Source of the DNA: Gonocerus acuteangulatus | Lineage: Eukaryota > Arthropoda > Insecta > Hemiptera > Coreidae | Direction: 5' to 3' | Assembly (NCBI GenBank): GCA_946811695.1 | Contig: OX328125.1 | Coordinates: 96,422,260 to 96,486,259, forward strand | DNA length: 64,000 nucleotides | Shown here: positions 44,901 to 55,300 of the stretch, piece after piece | Numbering within the stretch: the first letter of the stretch is position 1 | Layout: every line of letters begins with the position of its first letter | Notes under the pieces: model-generated | What the model was told of the DNA's origin: nothing | Database searches by the model: none | The model's input: only the letters and a program-made list of their open reading frames with translations | Translations under genes and position numbers: made by a program

Positions 44901-45104
44901 TAATCCGGTGTCGAGGCCTTGTACATAACCATGTTTGATACAAATGAAAAAAAAAATTAATTTTCTTTGAAATTTTAAGATCTATTCTTATATACCTTAC
45001 GATTTACTGACGGAAGGTAGCCCACACATTAATACACTACTCAGGCATCTAAAACACACCCAGTTAGACTCCAAAATGTAAATAATTAAATGTTTTCCCT
45101 TGGA

Positions 45105-45109
<5 letters not shown>

Positions 45110-45180
<71 letters not shown>
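45110..45180. repeat. TA/TG microsatellite
   Basis: (TA)n to about 45137, then (TG)n of about 44 bases. Confidence 0.95.
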
Positions 45181-45183
<3 letters not shown>

Positions 45184-45189
45184 ATTCTA

Positions 45190-45357
45190 TATTTTTCTTT
45201 CCTTCGTTTCAGTTGTTCGTTTCTTTATAATTTATTTATTTTTTGTATTTTTGTTCATTTTTTATAGGTACTTAGACATATTTTTCAGTTGACTGATTTT
45301 AAAGAGTTTTTTTGCCTAAGTTGCGGAACTCTATAATTAAATAAATAAATAAATATT
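45190..45357 (+). repeat. Probable LINE 3' end
   Basis: T-rich text and 'gcctaagttgcggaactcta', then 'taattaaataaataaataaa', parallel to 32890-32930 behind the LINE remnant. The short AAAT repeats are a typical LINE tail. Confidence 0.45.
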
Positions 45358-45591
45358 CGTATATATCATGAAACTGGTTCTACAATCCTAGCTTATTACA
45401 TGTCATACAAATATGGTTTTTACATGATTTCTGATAGTGTGATCTCATTCGGAGAAGTCCTTGCTTAAATTGAGTAATTTCCGCTTAAGATACTGTCAGT
45501 CTCTTTTTGTGGCGTTTAAGATCATTCATTCCTTGGAGATTTTATTTTAGATTTGTATATGCATTTTCACAACAACGAAAAAAAAAAGACA
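45358..45591. other. No recognised feature
   Basis: A scrap 'gtgatctcattcggagaa' at 45438-45456 recalls Rpt1-derived text. Otherwise nothing. Confidence 0.35.
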
Positions 45592-45690
45592 AAGCATTAA
45601 CTGTTTCTATTCTAAGCTTCCCAAATGTCATTCAGGATAGGATCAGAGACGCGCTAAGATGGCGCAGTTCCTTCTAGTTAGACTTTTTCA
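45592..45690 (+). repeat. Arm of the GCGCTAAGATGA-type MITE
   Basis: 'cattaactgtttctattcta', 'agcttcccaaatgtcatt', then GACGCGCTAAGATGGCGCAG and 'ttccttctagttagac'. Confidence 0.75.
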
Positions 45691-46574
45691 TACTTTCTGA
45701 AATCAAAATTGATACTTCGGTAGAATACGAAAAAATTGTTAAGGCCAAATTGTGAATTCTCTATACCAAAAATCCAGTTTTCCAAATTTCTTCAAAATTT
45801 TTAGTGGTTTTTGTGGCAAAAAATTACAAAAAAGTAACATAATCATATAAGTTCGTATCTATTATAAGGAGCATATGGAGGGGAGGTATCGAGGCCTCGG
45901 CTAAGTGGAACATGGAACTATGCCATGGGTCTGTATCCGTATATGGACAGATATTTCCACGGTTACATCAGACCAGCCAAGGGCAATCATCTGCTCCTTA
46001 AATCCGCACTTTCTCGGCTTAGGCACTTCCGTCGACTCGATATTACTAGTAATCGATACATATCGATGCGTAACAGTCCACCCCAAAGAGGTTCTAGATG
46101 CCACCGAGGTCTTCAGGAACCCCCTGACCGTACCCAAGGTCGGAACGGCTCCCCTACTTAGGGTGACTCGTTCACCTTAATACGAAGAGGTCTGATTTAT
46201 TTCTGCCAGCTCAGCTGATGTCGGAACCTAATGGAAACTTTCAATTTCGTAATAATTGTTTTTTGGTGTTTTTCAGTTGGTCGCTTTCTATGGCACAAAT
46301 AAAAGTTTCGTTTTAGAACATTCCGAAAAAATGTAGCTATCGGGGTTGCACACATCAAAACGTTCCATTAGGAATTGATGTTTACTCCGGAAATTCAATA
46401 TTAATTTGTCAGTTTGCATTAACGGGATTAGTTTGCACCAAACTCGGTGTACATCACGTTTGTTCGTTCATTTATAACTCCAAAAGTATTCATGCTTAAG
46501 TTAATTACTTTAAAACATTCCTGAGGCCGACTAAATTGACCTATTTTAAATCTGTGAAATGTTTTACCTTCTTA
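45691..46574. other. Unrecognised, including overlapping frames at 45901-46180
   Basis: Three overlapping frames (45905-46180 and 45925-46161 plus; 45901-46137 minus) lie in DNA of near-balanced composition. I recognise no domain. 46330-46460 recalls a very diverged Rpt2 module ('ttaggaattgatgtttactc', 'cggaaa'). Confidence 0.35.
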
Positions 46575-47040
46575 GGTGCCCAAGTTTTTGGGGATCATGG
46601 AAATAACGGTGGTTAAAATTTTTATATAAATTTATGTACGTAAGAAGACTGTACGTGTCACAAGAAAGTGTGCGCTGGCGTTCGCGCATGCGCGGGGGCC
46701 AACTACGAAAAAGAAGACTGTATGATAAACAGTACATACACATTACATAGGTTTGCCGGGTGGACCTGAAGCATATTTATGCTTTATGTTCCTGAATTTG
46801 AGTAGTAGGCACTGAATGAAATAATTTTTTATATACATATATGTACCTTTTCTCTCTCTAGGTACTCCAAACATAATTCGATTTTTATTAAATTTGGTAA
46901 AGAAGTACTTTGTCTATCTTTGTAACCAGCAGAATCCACCTACCAGCAGAAGACACTGGAACATTCCTTTTATCAGCAAAATGTGCGAGAAAAAAACGCT
47001 TACAACTTTGGGAATATAAGCTTTCAGGGACATAGTTTTA
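46575..47040 (+). repeat. Rpt1 fragments around a duplicated block
   Basis: 46590-46625 ('ggggatcatggaaataacgg') and 46865-47035 ('tttttattaaatttggtaaa', 'aaccagcagaatccacctac', 'aatgtgcgagaaaaaaacgc') are Rpt1, separated by the direct-repeat block described below. Confidence 0.55.
46664..46828 (+). repeat. Direct repeat, left copy (about 160 bp)
   Basis: From GTGTGCGCTGGCGTTCGCGC to 'atgaaataatttttt'. It recurs at 47370-47524. Both copies contain 'acgaaaaagaagactgtatg', 'cattacataggtttg', 'cgggtggacct' and 'ttcctgaatttgag'. Confidence 0.85.
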
Positions 47041-47369
47041 TTTTTAATACATTTAAAACATGCAAAGCATTTATATTGGTTGGGCAACAAATTGAAAAAT
47101 GTTATTTTTTTTTTCTGATACCTACCTGAAATGCAAAATTATTATGCAAAAACTAACAAATCAATTTAACGAAATTTGAAGGGTTATATTATGTAAATTA
47201 GATTAACGCTTCTGCAATATGATGGTCTATAGTGCTTGTTTAGCTTTTTAAAATAATGCTTATTTATTTTATTATTTTCTTTTTTATTTATATATTATAG
47301 TTGATCCCGCTGTTGAGATCATTAACACCATTTTAGCATAAATATGCTTTAGCGATGACTAAACTGAAA

Positions 47370-47524
47370 AAAAAGTGTCCGCTGGCGTTCATCCATGCGC
47401 GGTGGCCATTTACGAAAAAGAAGACTGTATGTTATACAGTACATTACATAGGTTTGTCGGGTGGACCTAAAGCATATTTATGTTCCTGAATTTGAGCAGG
47501 AGGCTCTAAACGAAATTAATTTTT
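47370..47524 (+). repeat. Direct repeat, right copy (about 155 bp)
   Basis: Homologous to 46664-46828 with about 12 percent differences by eye and one small deletion. About 540 bases separate the copies. Either LTR-like ends of a tiny element or two independent copies of an unknown repeat. Confidence 0.85.
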
Positions 47525-47864
47525 GTTTTCATAATTACTGCTGTGCGAAGCACTCCATTCGTGTAGAATTAAGCCCTCCAAAGTGCTGCAATGATTGAAC
47601 AAGTGTTGACAGAACGAATTCTTCAGCTGGTACACAAGAAAAGCCAGAGGCCTCCACTCCTGAAATGGTATGCTGCGCAGGCATGACTGTGCGCCATAGC
47701 GTGTACAAGGGACAATACACCCACGTCACAGCTCCTGCTGAGCTATTCGTGCTGTGTTCGTACAACATTCGTATAGTTAATATTAGGAACTGCGGCGTTT
47801 TAGCGCCATTACGAATCATGCTCACTCCCAGGTTTCGCAATTTTAGAATATTATACTCTTCACC
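47525..47864. other. No recognised feature
   Basis: Opposed frames of 86 (plus) and 101 (minus) residues overlap in DNA of balanced composition; neither is recognisable. Confidence 0.35.
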
Positions 47865-48058
47865 GCAAGGGCCCAGAGAGGCAGATACTGTAGAGATATC
47901 TGATTCTCAGTATACGGCATATTAGGGATATATGGTGGTCAGTACTATGCACCGGATGCCAGAATTTTCCCTTTGCAGGTACCCATTTATAAATCAATTA
48001 AAAGCTCGGTGTGCCTAGGGACGGTCGGGGACCCAGAATCCAACCCTCGTCCAGGTCA
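47865..48058 (-). repeat. SINE-B fragment
   Basis: 'aagggcccagagaggcagat', 'tactgtagagatatctgatt', 'tcagtactatgcaccgga' and 'gcctagggacggtcggggac' match SINE-B on minus. It lacks the head. Confidence 0.7.
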
Positions 48059-48095
48059 TCACGAAATTTATGTTCTTCGTGTTTTGGCCGTGTCT

Positions 48096-48133
48096 TCTTT
48101 ACCGACGTTTCAATAGCCGTGCTTCGTCAGGAT
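48096..48133 (-). ncRNA. Hammerhead motif, ACGU type, stem II damaged
   Basis: On minus: CTGACGA, AGCACGGCTATT (one stem II arm plus loop; the partner arm is deleted), GAAACGTC, GGTA. Core and palindrome intact; stem II cannot form, so inactive. Confidence 0.5.
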
Positions 48134-48142
48134 TAAGACTCA

Positions 48143-48185
48143 ACCCTGAGGAAGCCAGCAGCACTTTTAGCGAAACGTTGGCGAA
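48143..48185 (+). ncRNA. Hammerhead motif, ACGU type, weak stem II
   Basis: CC, then CTGAGGA (48146-48152), GCCAGCAGCACTTTTAGC (imperfect stem II), GAAACGTT (48172-48179), GG. Palindromic ACGT and cleavage nucleotide U are present. Confidence 0.5.
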
Positions 48186-48259
48186 GAAGATGGTGAAACG
48201 GTCAAAACCCAAACACCACATGTTTGTTATTTCATTTATGTGTCCTGTAAACATGAAAT

Positions 48260-49120
48260 AATAATAAAAAAATAGTTAAATATTCCCGTGATTTGCTCAT
48301 GATCATGTTTGTTTTATTGAGTGCATTATACAAATTAGTAAGACATTGGTAAATATCTTTAAAAAAAACAACAACAATTGTGCATTGTTTAGTGATAATT
48401 AATTAATCTCAACCTTCATTTTTTCCCAATTACGTCGTGTACAGTATGTAATTTCTACATATCCTTGAATATGTTAAATTAGTTATGCAAAGAAACTCGT
48501 GTATGGACCTAATTGTAGTGTACAAGTAATGACACGAGTAATTTTCTTGAACAATAGATATTTTAATTTCGGATTATTAATAATGCATTTCTTAATGTAA
48601 GAAATTTATTTGTTATAATTTTTAACGTTTACTATCACATTCCAATGATATGAATTAAAATTTCATAATGCCAGCAAGTAAGATACAATATTCTAAATAT
48701 AAGTATATGGCCGCCGAGAAGATCCGATCTTAGCATTGAGTTTGAGCACTTGGTGAAGGATTCTGCTATTGAGATTGCAGTCAAAAATAAATAATTTTTG
48801 AAATATTTCATCACATTTCCAGCTAGTTACCAAAAATGGCCCCCGTTTTAATGTAGGTATAATTAATAGCAAACATACTGATTTCATTAAGACATAAAAA
48901 TAGGATGATTAAAATTCTACAAGTACATCAAACTATGGATCCTTCAGGACTGAGAAGCAAATTGTGAAATTTTATTAATTAGGCAAAAGGAGAAATAACT
49001 GCGTCAGTAAACGAAGATTTAAAAGCAGCAGGTGTCGAGTAGACAAAAAAAATTTTGATTAGAAACTCAACCGGACTGATATTTTAAAAAAAGGAGTGAA
49101 GAATCTTGGACTAATTACAG
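48260..49120. other. No recognised feature
   Basis: AT-rich. A Rpt2-like scrap 'ccaaaaatggcccccgtttt' at 48831-48850. Nothing else. Confidence 0.4.
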
Positions 49121-49124
49121 AGAA

Positions 49125-49185
49125 AAATACCGATGCGCAGGAACTGCCTTATCTTAGCACGCTTTCGTTCTTCTCATATTTTGGT
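49125..49185 (-). repeat. Arm of the GCGCTAAGATGA-type MITE
   Basis: GATGCGCAGGAACTGCCTTA and 'tcttagcacgctttcgttct' are the reverse complement of the arm consensus. Confidence 0.7.
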
Positions 49186-49223
49186 ATCTCCACCCGTTCA
49201 GAAGTTACGTCTCTTGTGGCCCT

Positions 49224-49226
<3 letters not shown>

Positions 49227-49273
<47 letters not shown>
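49227..49273. repeat. TA microsatellite
   Basis: (TA)n of about 47 bases directly in front of SINE-B. Confidence 0.95.
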
Positions 49274-49275
<2 letters not shown>

Positions 49276-49622
49276 GGGCGAGGTTAGCTCAGTGGTAGAG
49301 CACTCGACTAATGAACTGGAGGACCAGGTTCAAAACCCGAGCGCGCACTAAAGATTTTTTCTTCTAGTGCTGCCGTTCGAGGGTTGGATTTGGGGTCCCA
49401 GATCGTCCCTAGGCTCACCCAGCCTTTAATTAATTTAATTAATAATGGGTACCTTGGGTGCTAATGACTCTAGCAGTTGAAGCAGCCAAGGGGAAAATCA
49501 GGCGGCCGGAGCATAGTGTTGACCACACTATCTCCCTAGTGTGCCGTACGGTCAAGAATCAGATACCTCTACAGTATCTGCCCCTCTGGGCCCTTGTGGC
49601 CTGTTACGGGACTGATTTTTTT

Positions 49623-49629
<7 letters not shown>
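49274..49629 (+). mobile_element. SINE-B, full-length, T-tailed
   Basis: Head GAGGTTAGCTCAGTGGTAGA with 'gcactcgactaatgaactgg' and the B-box-like GGTTCAAAACCCGAGC: a tRNA-like unit with TAGCTCAGT as in isoleucine- or valine-type tRNAs. Body: 'ggggtcccagatcgtcccta', 'taattaataatgggtacctt', 'aggggaaaatcaggcggccg'. 3' end: 'ggcctgttacgggactga' followed by about 11 T. It sits between two TA tracts. The T tail is unlike the A tails of SINE-A and the 5S-SINE. Confidence 0.88.

Positions 49630-49682
<53 letters not shown>
49630..49682. repeat. TA microsatellite
   Basis: (TA)n of about 53 bases directly behind the SINE-B T run. Confidence 0.95.
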
Positions 49683-49685
<3 letters not shown>

Positions 49686-49739
49686 AGTGTTAATCTTTCG
49701 AGAAAAATGTGAATAGATGTAAAATGAAATCTCAAAGCG

Positions 49740-50655
49740 AAGCAAAATCTTGAGCACCACAGAAGCTTAAATTACTCCATTTAAGTACCAATTTCTCCGA
49801 ATGAGATCACTCTATCAAAAATCGCAGAAGAACCTTATTTGTAGGAAATTAAATAATATTTCGAATAGATGCTTTACATTTACTACGATTTCCCAACGGA
49901 TTTCGAGATAAATAAGAAGATATCCGAGAATCCCAAGAAAAACGTAGGTTTTTCCATTTTCCTCGACAATGGTTATGTATATGGCCTTGAAAATGGTTTG
50001 ATTAAATTTTCTTACGTTAAGTTTGCTCAGGAATCTATTCTCCGGTGAACGGATCCTGGTGGTTAACGAAGTTTGCTCAGGAATCTATTCTCCGGTGAAC
50101 GGATCCTGGTGGTTAACGAAGTTTGCTCAGGAATCTATTCTCCGGTGAACGGATCCTGGTGGTTAACGAAGTTTGCTCAGGAATCTATTCTCCGGTGAAC
50201 GGATCCTGGTGGTTAACGAAGTTTGCTCAGGAATCTATTCTCCAGTAAACGGATCCTGGTGGTTAACGAAGTTTGCTCAGGAATCTATTCTCCGGTGAAC
50301 GGATCCTGGTGGTTAACGAAGTTTGCTCAGGAATCTATTCTCCAGTGAACGGATCCTGGTGGTTAACGAAGTTTGCTCAGGAATCTATTCTCCGGTGAAC
50401 GGATCCTGGTGGTTAACGAAGTTCGCTCAGGAATCTATTCTCCGGTGAACGGATCCTGGTGGTTAACGAAGTTTGCTCAGGAATCTATTCTCCGGTGAAC
50501 GGATCCTGGTGGTTAACGAAGTTCGCTCAGGAATCTATTCTCCGGTGAACGGATCCTGGTGGTTAACGAAGTTGAACCTTCAAATCATACAAAGTATTTT
50601 TGAACCAAATTTCATTGAAAATTTGTACATTTCTGAGCCAGAGAGCGTACAAATA
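49740..50655 (-). repeat. Rpt1 copy (minus) containing a minisatellite
   Basis: 49780-50010 ('accaatttctccgaatgaga', 'gatttcccaacggatttcga', 'cttgaaaatggtttgatt') and 50571-50640 ('gaaccttcaaatca', 'ttgaaccaaatttcattgaa') are the reverse complement of Rpt1. The 50-bp array lies between them at the position of 'gttcgttaaccagcaaaat'. Confidence 0.65.
50021..50570. repeat. 50-bp minisatellite, 11 nearly identical units
   Basis: The unit is GTTTGCTCAGGAATCTATTC, TCCGGTGAACGGATCCTGGT, GGTTAACGAA. Eleven units fill exactly 550 bases. Differences: TCCAGTAAAC in unit 5, TCCAGTGAAC in unit 7, GTTCGCTCAG in units 9 and 11. Each unit holds GGATCC and GTTAAC. The near-identity indicates recent amplification or homogenisation. 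Confidence 0.97.
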
Positions 50656-50679
50656 TACGTTTTTGTTTTTTTTTTTTAA

Positions 50680-50830
50680 TTACAACGCTGGGTTAAACAT
50701 GTTTGTGTGGAACGGCTTCTTTCTCCAGCGGTGTCGCTCTTCATCGCAATATTTCGTCGGGTTTATCTCCGACTTCCTCAGGCTAGTCGTGTCGTCCCCG
50801 GTGTTTGTCAAGTGGATGTATATATGTATA
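50680..50830 (-). mobile_element. Penelope-like element 3' end (fragment)
   Basis: On minus: 'acacgactagcctgaggaag', 'tcggagataaacccgac', 'gaaatattgcgatgaagagc', 'gacaccgctggagaaagaag', 'ccgttccacac'. It parallels 16296-16380 word by word and 10266-10350 more loosely. No coding part. Confidence 0.65.
50740..50788 (-). ncRNA. Hammerhead ribozyme motif, AUAU type
   Basis: On minus: CTGAGGA (plus 50775-50781), stem II GTCGG/CCGAC, GAAATATT (plus 50748-50755), then GCGATG. Only two adjacent stem I pairs (GC/GC) form before a mismatch. Stem II differs from the 10271 and 16301 copies by paired changes. Confidence 0.6.
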
Positions 50831-52029
50831 TAAATAATAAGGTATATGTCAGATACCTATGAGGAAGGATCAAATAATGAATTGAACGAAAAATAAGCAC
50901 CACTTGAAAAGTTGAACTGATTAGAATTCACATTTGCGGACAAAATGGGCTAGGATTTATATATATAAAATTCCTGCGTTAACGCCTACTCCGAAATGAC
51001 GTAGCTACTGAGCGGACGAACACTCCCACTAGCGGCCTTACTGAGAATGAACTAGGACTCGTTTTGTTGAATGGATCAGCCTTTCCAAGAATCCACTCCA
51101 TTCATAACTCATCCCAAGGAATAGTTCCTTTTTTGGAACCATCGTTCGAGAACTAGATCATTTTAGCGGATTATTTCGGACTGGGCCTATTGAAGTAGTG
51201 ACATGAACATGGGCGGTTCCAGACAAATATTTCGAGGGGGGGCTAATTTAGTATGGGCACCTGGAAATCACTAAAGAGGTATTTGATAAACTAAGAACAT
51301 ACATTAATTAGAATTTATTGCTATTAATTTGTCTAAGCAATTTATTTTTCTAACTTAACCGATAAAGATCGTGAATTTTCATTTTGGAGGCTAAGCAGTT
51401 AAAGGAATGAATCCATTCTTAGGACAATATCTAAAACTGCTAATAGTGGCTAAAACTAGTTTTCATAACTAGTTTTGGGTTTTGGTACTTTCTTTTAAAT
51501 TAAGATAATTAAATTTCAAATATGTTTGGAGTTAGTTTTTTAATCTATTTATGAGTGTCCGCAACTACGGAGATTCGTTCAAAACAATTAAATGCACATC
51601 ATCCAGTTATAATTTAACGAATACACAGTAAACTTACTTGAAAATTAAAAGATGTTATAAAAATGAACTCTAAGAATGAATTATCGAATACATTAAAACA
51701 AGCGAAAAAAAAATAAAGGAAAAAGTAAACTAACAATAAAAATGTGTTGAGCAAAAATACTGTAAACGAATAATATAAAAGTTCTGATAATGTACATAAA
51801 TATTAAACAAAGTAAGAATCGAGAAAACTAGAAAAGCCCCCCCCCCCTGAAGAAATAAAATTTAAAAAGAATGAAATTAAATTAAAATATAAATTATATT
51901 AATACTCTTTACACATTTTATGTGTGGCAGGCTAAATATGTAAAAAAATACATAAAAATTAAAAATAACAATATAAAAAATAAATAAAAAAATGTAAATA
52001 AATAATTAAATAAAATAACAATAAATAGA
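50831..52029. other. No recognised feature
   Basis: AT-rich, a C run at 51838-51847, no matched repeat or domain. Confidence 0.4.
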
Positions 52030-52330
52030 ACATTTTTTATAGTCAGAGGTTAAATTAAAAATAGCCTCAAGCAGTTAGCAGTTTGAAGAGGTTATTTTTG
52101 GAGTTAAATAAAAAATATTTTCGTAAATATCTCGAAAATGGTTGGGAAATCGTGGTGTGGTAGATGACCATTCACTATTAATATATGTACTACTAAAACT
52201 GTTCTCAAATAATTTTTGTTAAGAATATCTCAGTTGGAGAAATCACTCCTTAAGACTTGTTTGTGGTAGTGTTGGTTTCGTAGCTTTTAACTCTTTCCTC
52301 GGCTTTTCGTAGCTTGTTTTTGTAATTGTG
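52030..52330 (+). repeat. Diverged Rpt1 3' fragment
   Basis: 'cgtaaatatctcgaaaatgg', 'ttgggaaatcgtgg', 'atgaccattcac', 'tcagttggagaaatcactcc', 'ttaagacttg': Rpt1 order with many changes. Confidence 0.5.
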
Positions 52331-52862
52331 AGTCTGTAGTAAAATGAACTTGTCAATATTACAAGATACGCAAAATGGCAGAAGAACCTTGTGGAAAGGC
52401 TCTAAGATGACACAGATCCTGCAAACTGGATATTTATGGATAACGGATGTATAAGTAATGTAACCCTACGCGTCATGTTTGGGCACAGCATACGGAATTC
52501 CCGAAAACAACAACTCTTTGGCATTGAGCCTAAGGGAACGTTTATTACCGATAAGTCCTCAATTCTCCTGCTGCCCTAAGAATTCCAGTCCAGTCACAAT
52601 CCCTGGTAATACAGGTGTAACTGGGACAAGTAGTCATTGCTACACAAGATACGTGTAACGCCGGTGGAACAGTTTCCAAAATTACGGAATGTTAACAAAG
52701 AGTGTTCCAGGAGACGAATTGTCTCATTGTGTACACAAAGGGGAATTTTTATGAGTTTCGTTAAAGATTTCGTGGATTTCGAAAAGCTACAAACTACAAA
52801 GTTTAGTACCAGTTTGCATAAGTGCCTATTACTCAAATCTGCAGTAATGTACCAACAGACAT

Positions 52863-52866
<4 letters not shown>
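52331..52866. other. Unrecognised, with a MITE-arm remnant
   Basis: 'ggctctaagatgacacagat' and 'cctgcaaactgg' at 52398-52431 are a MITE-arm remnant. The opposed frames (87 and 116 residues) over 52594-52944 are unrecognised and run into the microsatellite. Confidence 0.4.

Positions 52867-52927
<61 letters not shown>
52867..52927. repeat. TA/GA compound microsatellite
   Basis: (TA)n followed by (GA)n. Confidence 0.95.
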
Positions 52928-52930
<3 letters not shown>

Positions 52931-53123
52931 AAAATTTCCTCCACTATATAGATCGTTTTTGGGGTTAACGAACTCGTCCAGTCGTTTGCTCTAGGCCTTC
53001 CGCATGTTTTGTTAAATATGGCTAAAATAGTTGAAAAAAGTCAGTGGAAGATAATTATATTCAATATTCAGTAGGCTTTCGAATGGTTACAACTATTCTA
53101 AAGATTACTGAATTTATTAGAAA

Positions 53124-53562
53124 CTAGGTGTTACTCAGTGTGCCATGCTACACCTACTATCTGTCGATGACTCTCCCCGTAACAAGATCTACTTGATGCC
53201 TAGTTGTCTGTACCCAGTTACGGAAATCGGTCAAACGATGTGAATTTGTTTTAGTTCATAATGATACCGACAGAGGCCAGCACAACAGCACTTCATCTAA
53301 CAGCCGACAGAGGCCAGTAGTAGTCGATTCAAAATGGCCGTCACAATCTGAATGGTTCAGTGTAGTCAATGTTTCTTGAACAAAACTTTTGACTTTTTGA
53401 CCAAATTTTGAAATTTGACTATTTTGACCTAGCCTAGGAGATTTCTAGTATCATGACCTATATGTGTGTCAAGTTTGGTCAATATCGGTCAAGCGGTATA
53501 GATTTGTATAAGGAACAAACAAACAGAAAACCAGACAGACAAGTGATTTTTATATACATAGA
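53124..53562 (-). mobile_element. Non-autonomous Helitron, family 1, copy c
   Basis: On minus it starts A|TCTATGTATATAAAAATCAC and ends GAGTAACACCTAG|T. The 5' part matches copies a and b ('tgtctgtctg', 'gtttgttccttatacaaat', 'ctaggctaggtcaaaat'). The 3' part contains 'gtagcatggcacactgagta', the counterpart of 'catggcacgccgggtaacgg'. A 'cgacagaggccag' motif occurs twice inside (about 53269-53281 and 53305-53317). No protein. Confidence 0.7.
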
Positions 53563-53784
53563 TAAATCCCGACGAAGCTACCTCAGCCACAAAATAACAC
53601 AATTTGATATGTAGGTAAGTGTCGGTTTTGATAGCTGGAAGGCCTTCCAATCTAATCGAATAAGGCTTGTTTGTAAATGGTTTCAAAGCCGATATTATAA
53701 TGCGTAATTGTGAACATATTATGTAATGTCGGTCTTCTAAATACAATATTTATTTTAACACCCCCATTTCTAATGACACCAATG

Positions 53785-53937
53785 TTTTTTTGACGGATTA
53801 TCTATAGGTTACCACAACATTCTGGGCAAGGTTTCTTTCACATGATCTGATGGTTTGATCACCCATGTTCAAGACGTATCCGGAATCCAAGAAACGGAGC
53901 TTCTTCGACTTAAAACTCACGGCCATCGACTTTCCAA
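53785..53937 (-). repeat. SINE-C, diverged copy
   Basis: 'acggattatctataggttac' and 'cacaacattctgggcaagg' (body), then 'acttaaaactcacggccatc' (head end, minus). The B-box region is decayed. Confidence 0.55.
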
Positions 53938-54619
53938 TCGGAATAAATTAGTATAAATATATATAGTTTAAACAAATGTCATATAACGTAATGGGTTTCC
54001 AATGAAATGTTTGTTGCCTCATAAAAAAAAAAATAACATCTCAATACTAAAAGCATTTTATCAGTTTTTCAGGGAGAGAAAAAAAATAAAATCCTGAATG
54101 TATGCAAAAAGAAAACATTGTGCTGTTGGCTTTAAACACGAGCCCAGGCTTTTAAGAATGCAAATGAACTCTGGGAAAGATAATGAGTCGTATGTTGGAA
54201 ACCTGTCAGCAGTTAAGCGAGGATTTGAGAAGGTTCAGTTAAAGATATGACCAAATCTCATAAAGTAAAACATTTTCATATTAAAAAGAGCGAACACATA
54301 TAATAAATGAGATGAAGATTGTTATACGTTGAGGTGATGCGGAAGTTTACCTTGTATAAAACCAATATTTTAGGTGTCAACCCTCAACTAACAGGTGGAA
54401 ATTTTGTTATGGTCACGTCGGGTAAAAGAGTACAGAAAATAGAGAAAGGTTGATTGACCCCTACCGTATAGCAAAAAAAATTAATTTAACTGTTCACTGC
54501 ATTTCAATAAAAAGTCAGGCAAATAGGGGAAAACTGTTCTAAAGAACGACACCAAAAGCAGTACAGTAGTAGACTAACAATATTTTTTTTTCTTATTTTA
54601 CTTATCCGGCCTTATTGAC
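53938..54619. other. No recognised feature
   Basis: AT-rich, no repeat or domain recognised. Confidence 0.4.
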
Positions 54620-55300
54620 AAATACATTCTCCTACTATAAGCAATTACAAGAATAACAAAAATTAAAAACATCCAAAAAGAACCGTTCAAATAAACGAAA
54701 TCAATTACTTCAAAGTTTTAAGCACTTATTTCTCCAAACGTAACCGTCCCATCGAAAATTGCTTCAGAGCCTTTTTTGTGAGAAAATTTATTTAGCTTTC
54801 GAATGGTTCCACGTACCACGATTTCCCAACCGTTTTTGAGATATGTATTAAGGAAAATATATGAAGTCCCCAAAACTTTCATATCTGATAATAAAATATA
54901 ATTTTCTAATCCTTCCATAACTCCAAACTTAACCAAAATGTAAACATTTCAGTTTCGATAAGTTTCAAACATGCAGAAAATCGTTCGACTAAATCCCATG
55001 GTTATAACTACCTAAACAAAAAGTATCATCCAACAACTGTTTTTCCAATTTTCTCAAAAACGGTTACAGATATCGCCCTAAAAATGGTTTCATTCATTTT
55101 CCTACGTGGAGGAACCTATAAAACAAGTACTTGGAAGCATATGATGTAAGCGCGACGATTTTTGTCGCATGAATTTCGCCCCAAAATCATATTCCGGTGG
55201 ATGGGTTTTGCTGGATAACGAACTTATCTATCAAATGAGACGAAAGATTTTTGTACCAAATTTCATCAAAATCGGACAATTGAAGCCGGCGAAGAAATTC
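54620..55300 (-). repeat. Diverged Rpt1 copy (minus), about 0.7 kb
   Basis: Reverse-complement order is complete: 'agcaattacaa', 'acgaaatcaattacttcaaa', 'gttttaagcacttatttctc', 'gtcc.atcgaaaattg', 'gatttcccaaccgtttttga', 'taatccttccataactccaa', 'gaaaatcg.tcgactaaatc', 'ccaattttctcaaaaacggt', 'atgaatttcgccccaaaatc', 'gctggataacgaac', 'accaaatttcatcaaaatcg'. No coding capacity. Confidence 0.75.

Larger units (their letters stand above)
48060..48215. mobile_element. Head-to-head hammerhead-bearing retroelement ends
   Basis: Two hammerhead-like motifs face away from a shared centre at about 48135: one on minus (48096-48133) and one on plus (48143-48185). Their flanks ('ttcttcgtgttttggccgtg' at 48072 and 'gtcaaaacccaaacaccaca' at 48201) are mirrored, so this is an inverted repeat of an element end, as at the PLE at 15928-16383. 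No protein part. Confidence 0.55.

Noticed and set aside
46664..47524. Complete LTR retrotransposon
   Set aside because: The interior is only 540 bp, with no coding sequence, primer-binding site or polypurine tract, and the repeat ends lack TG...CA.
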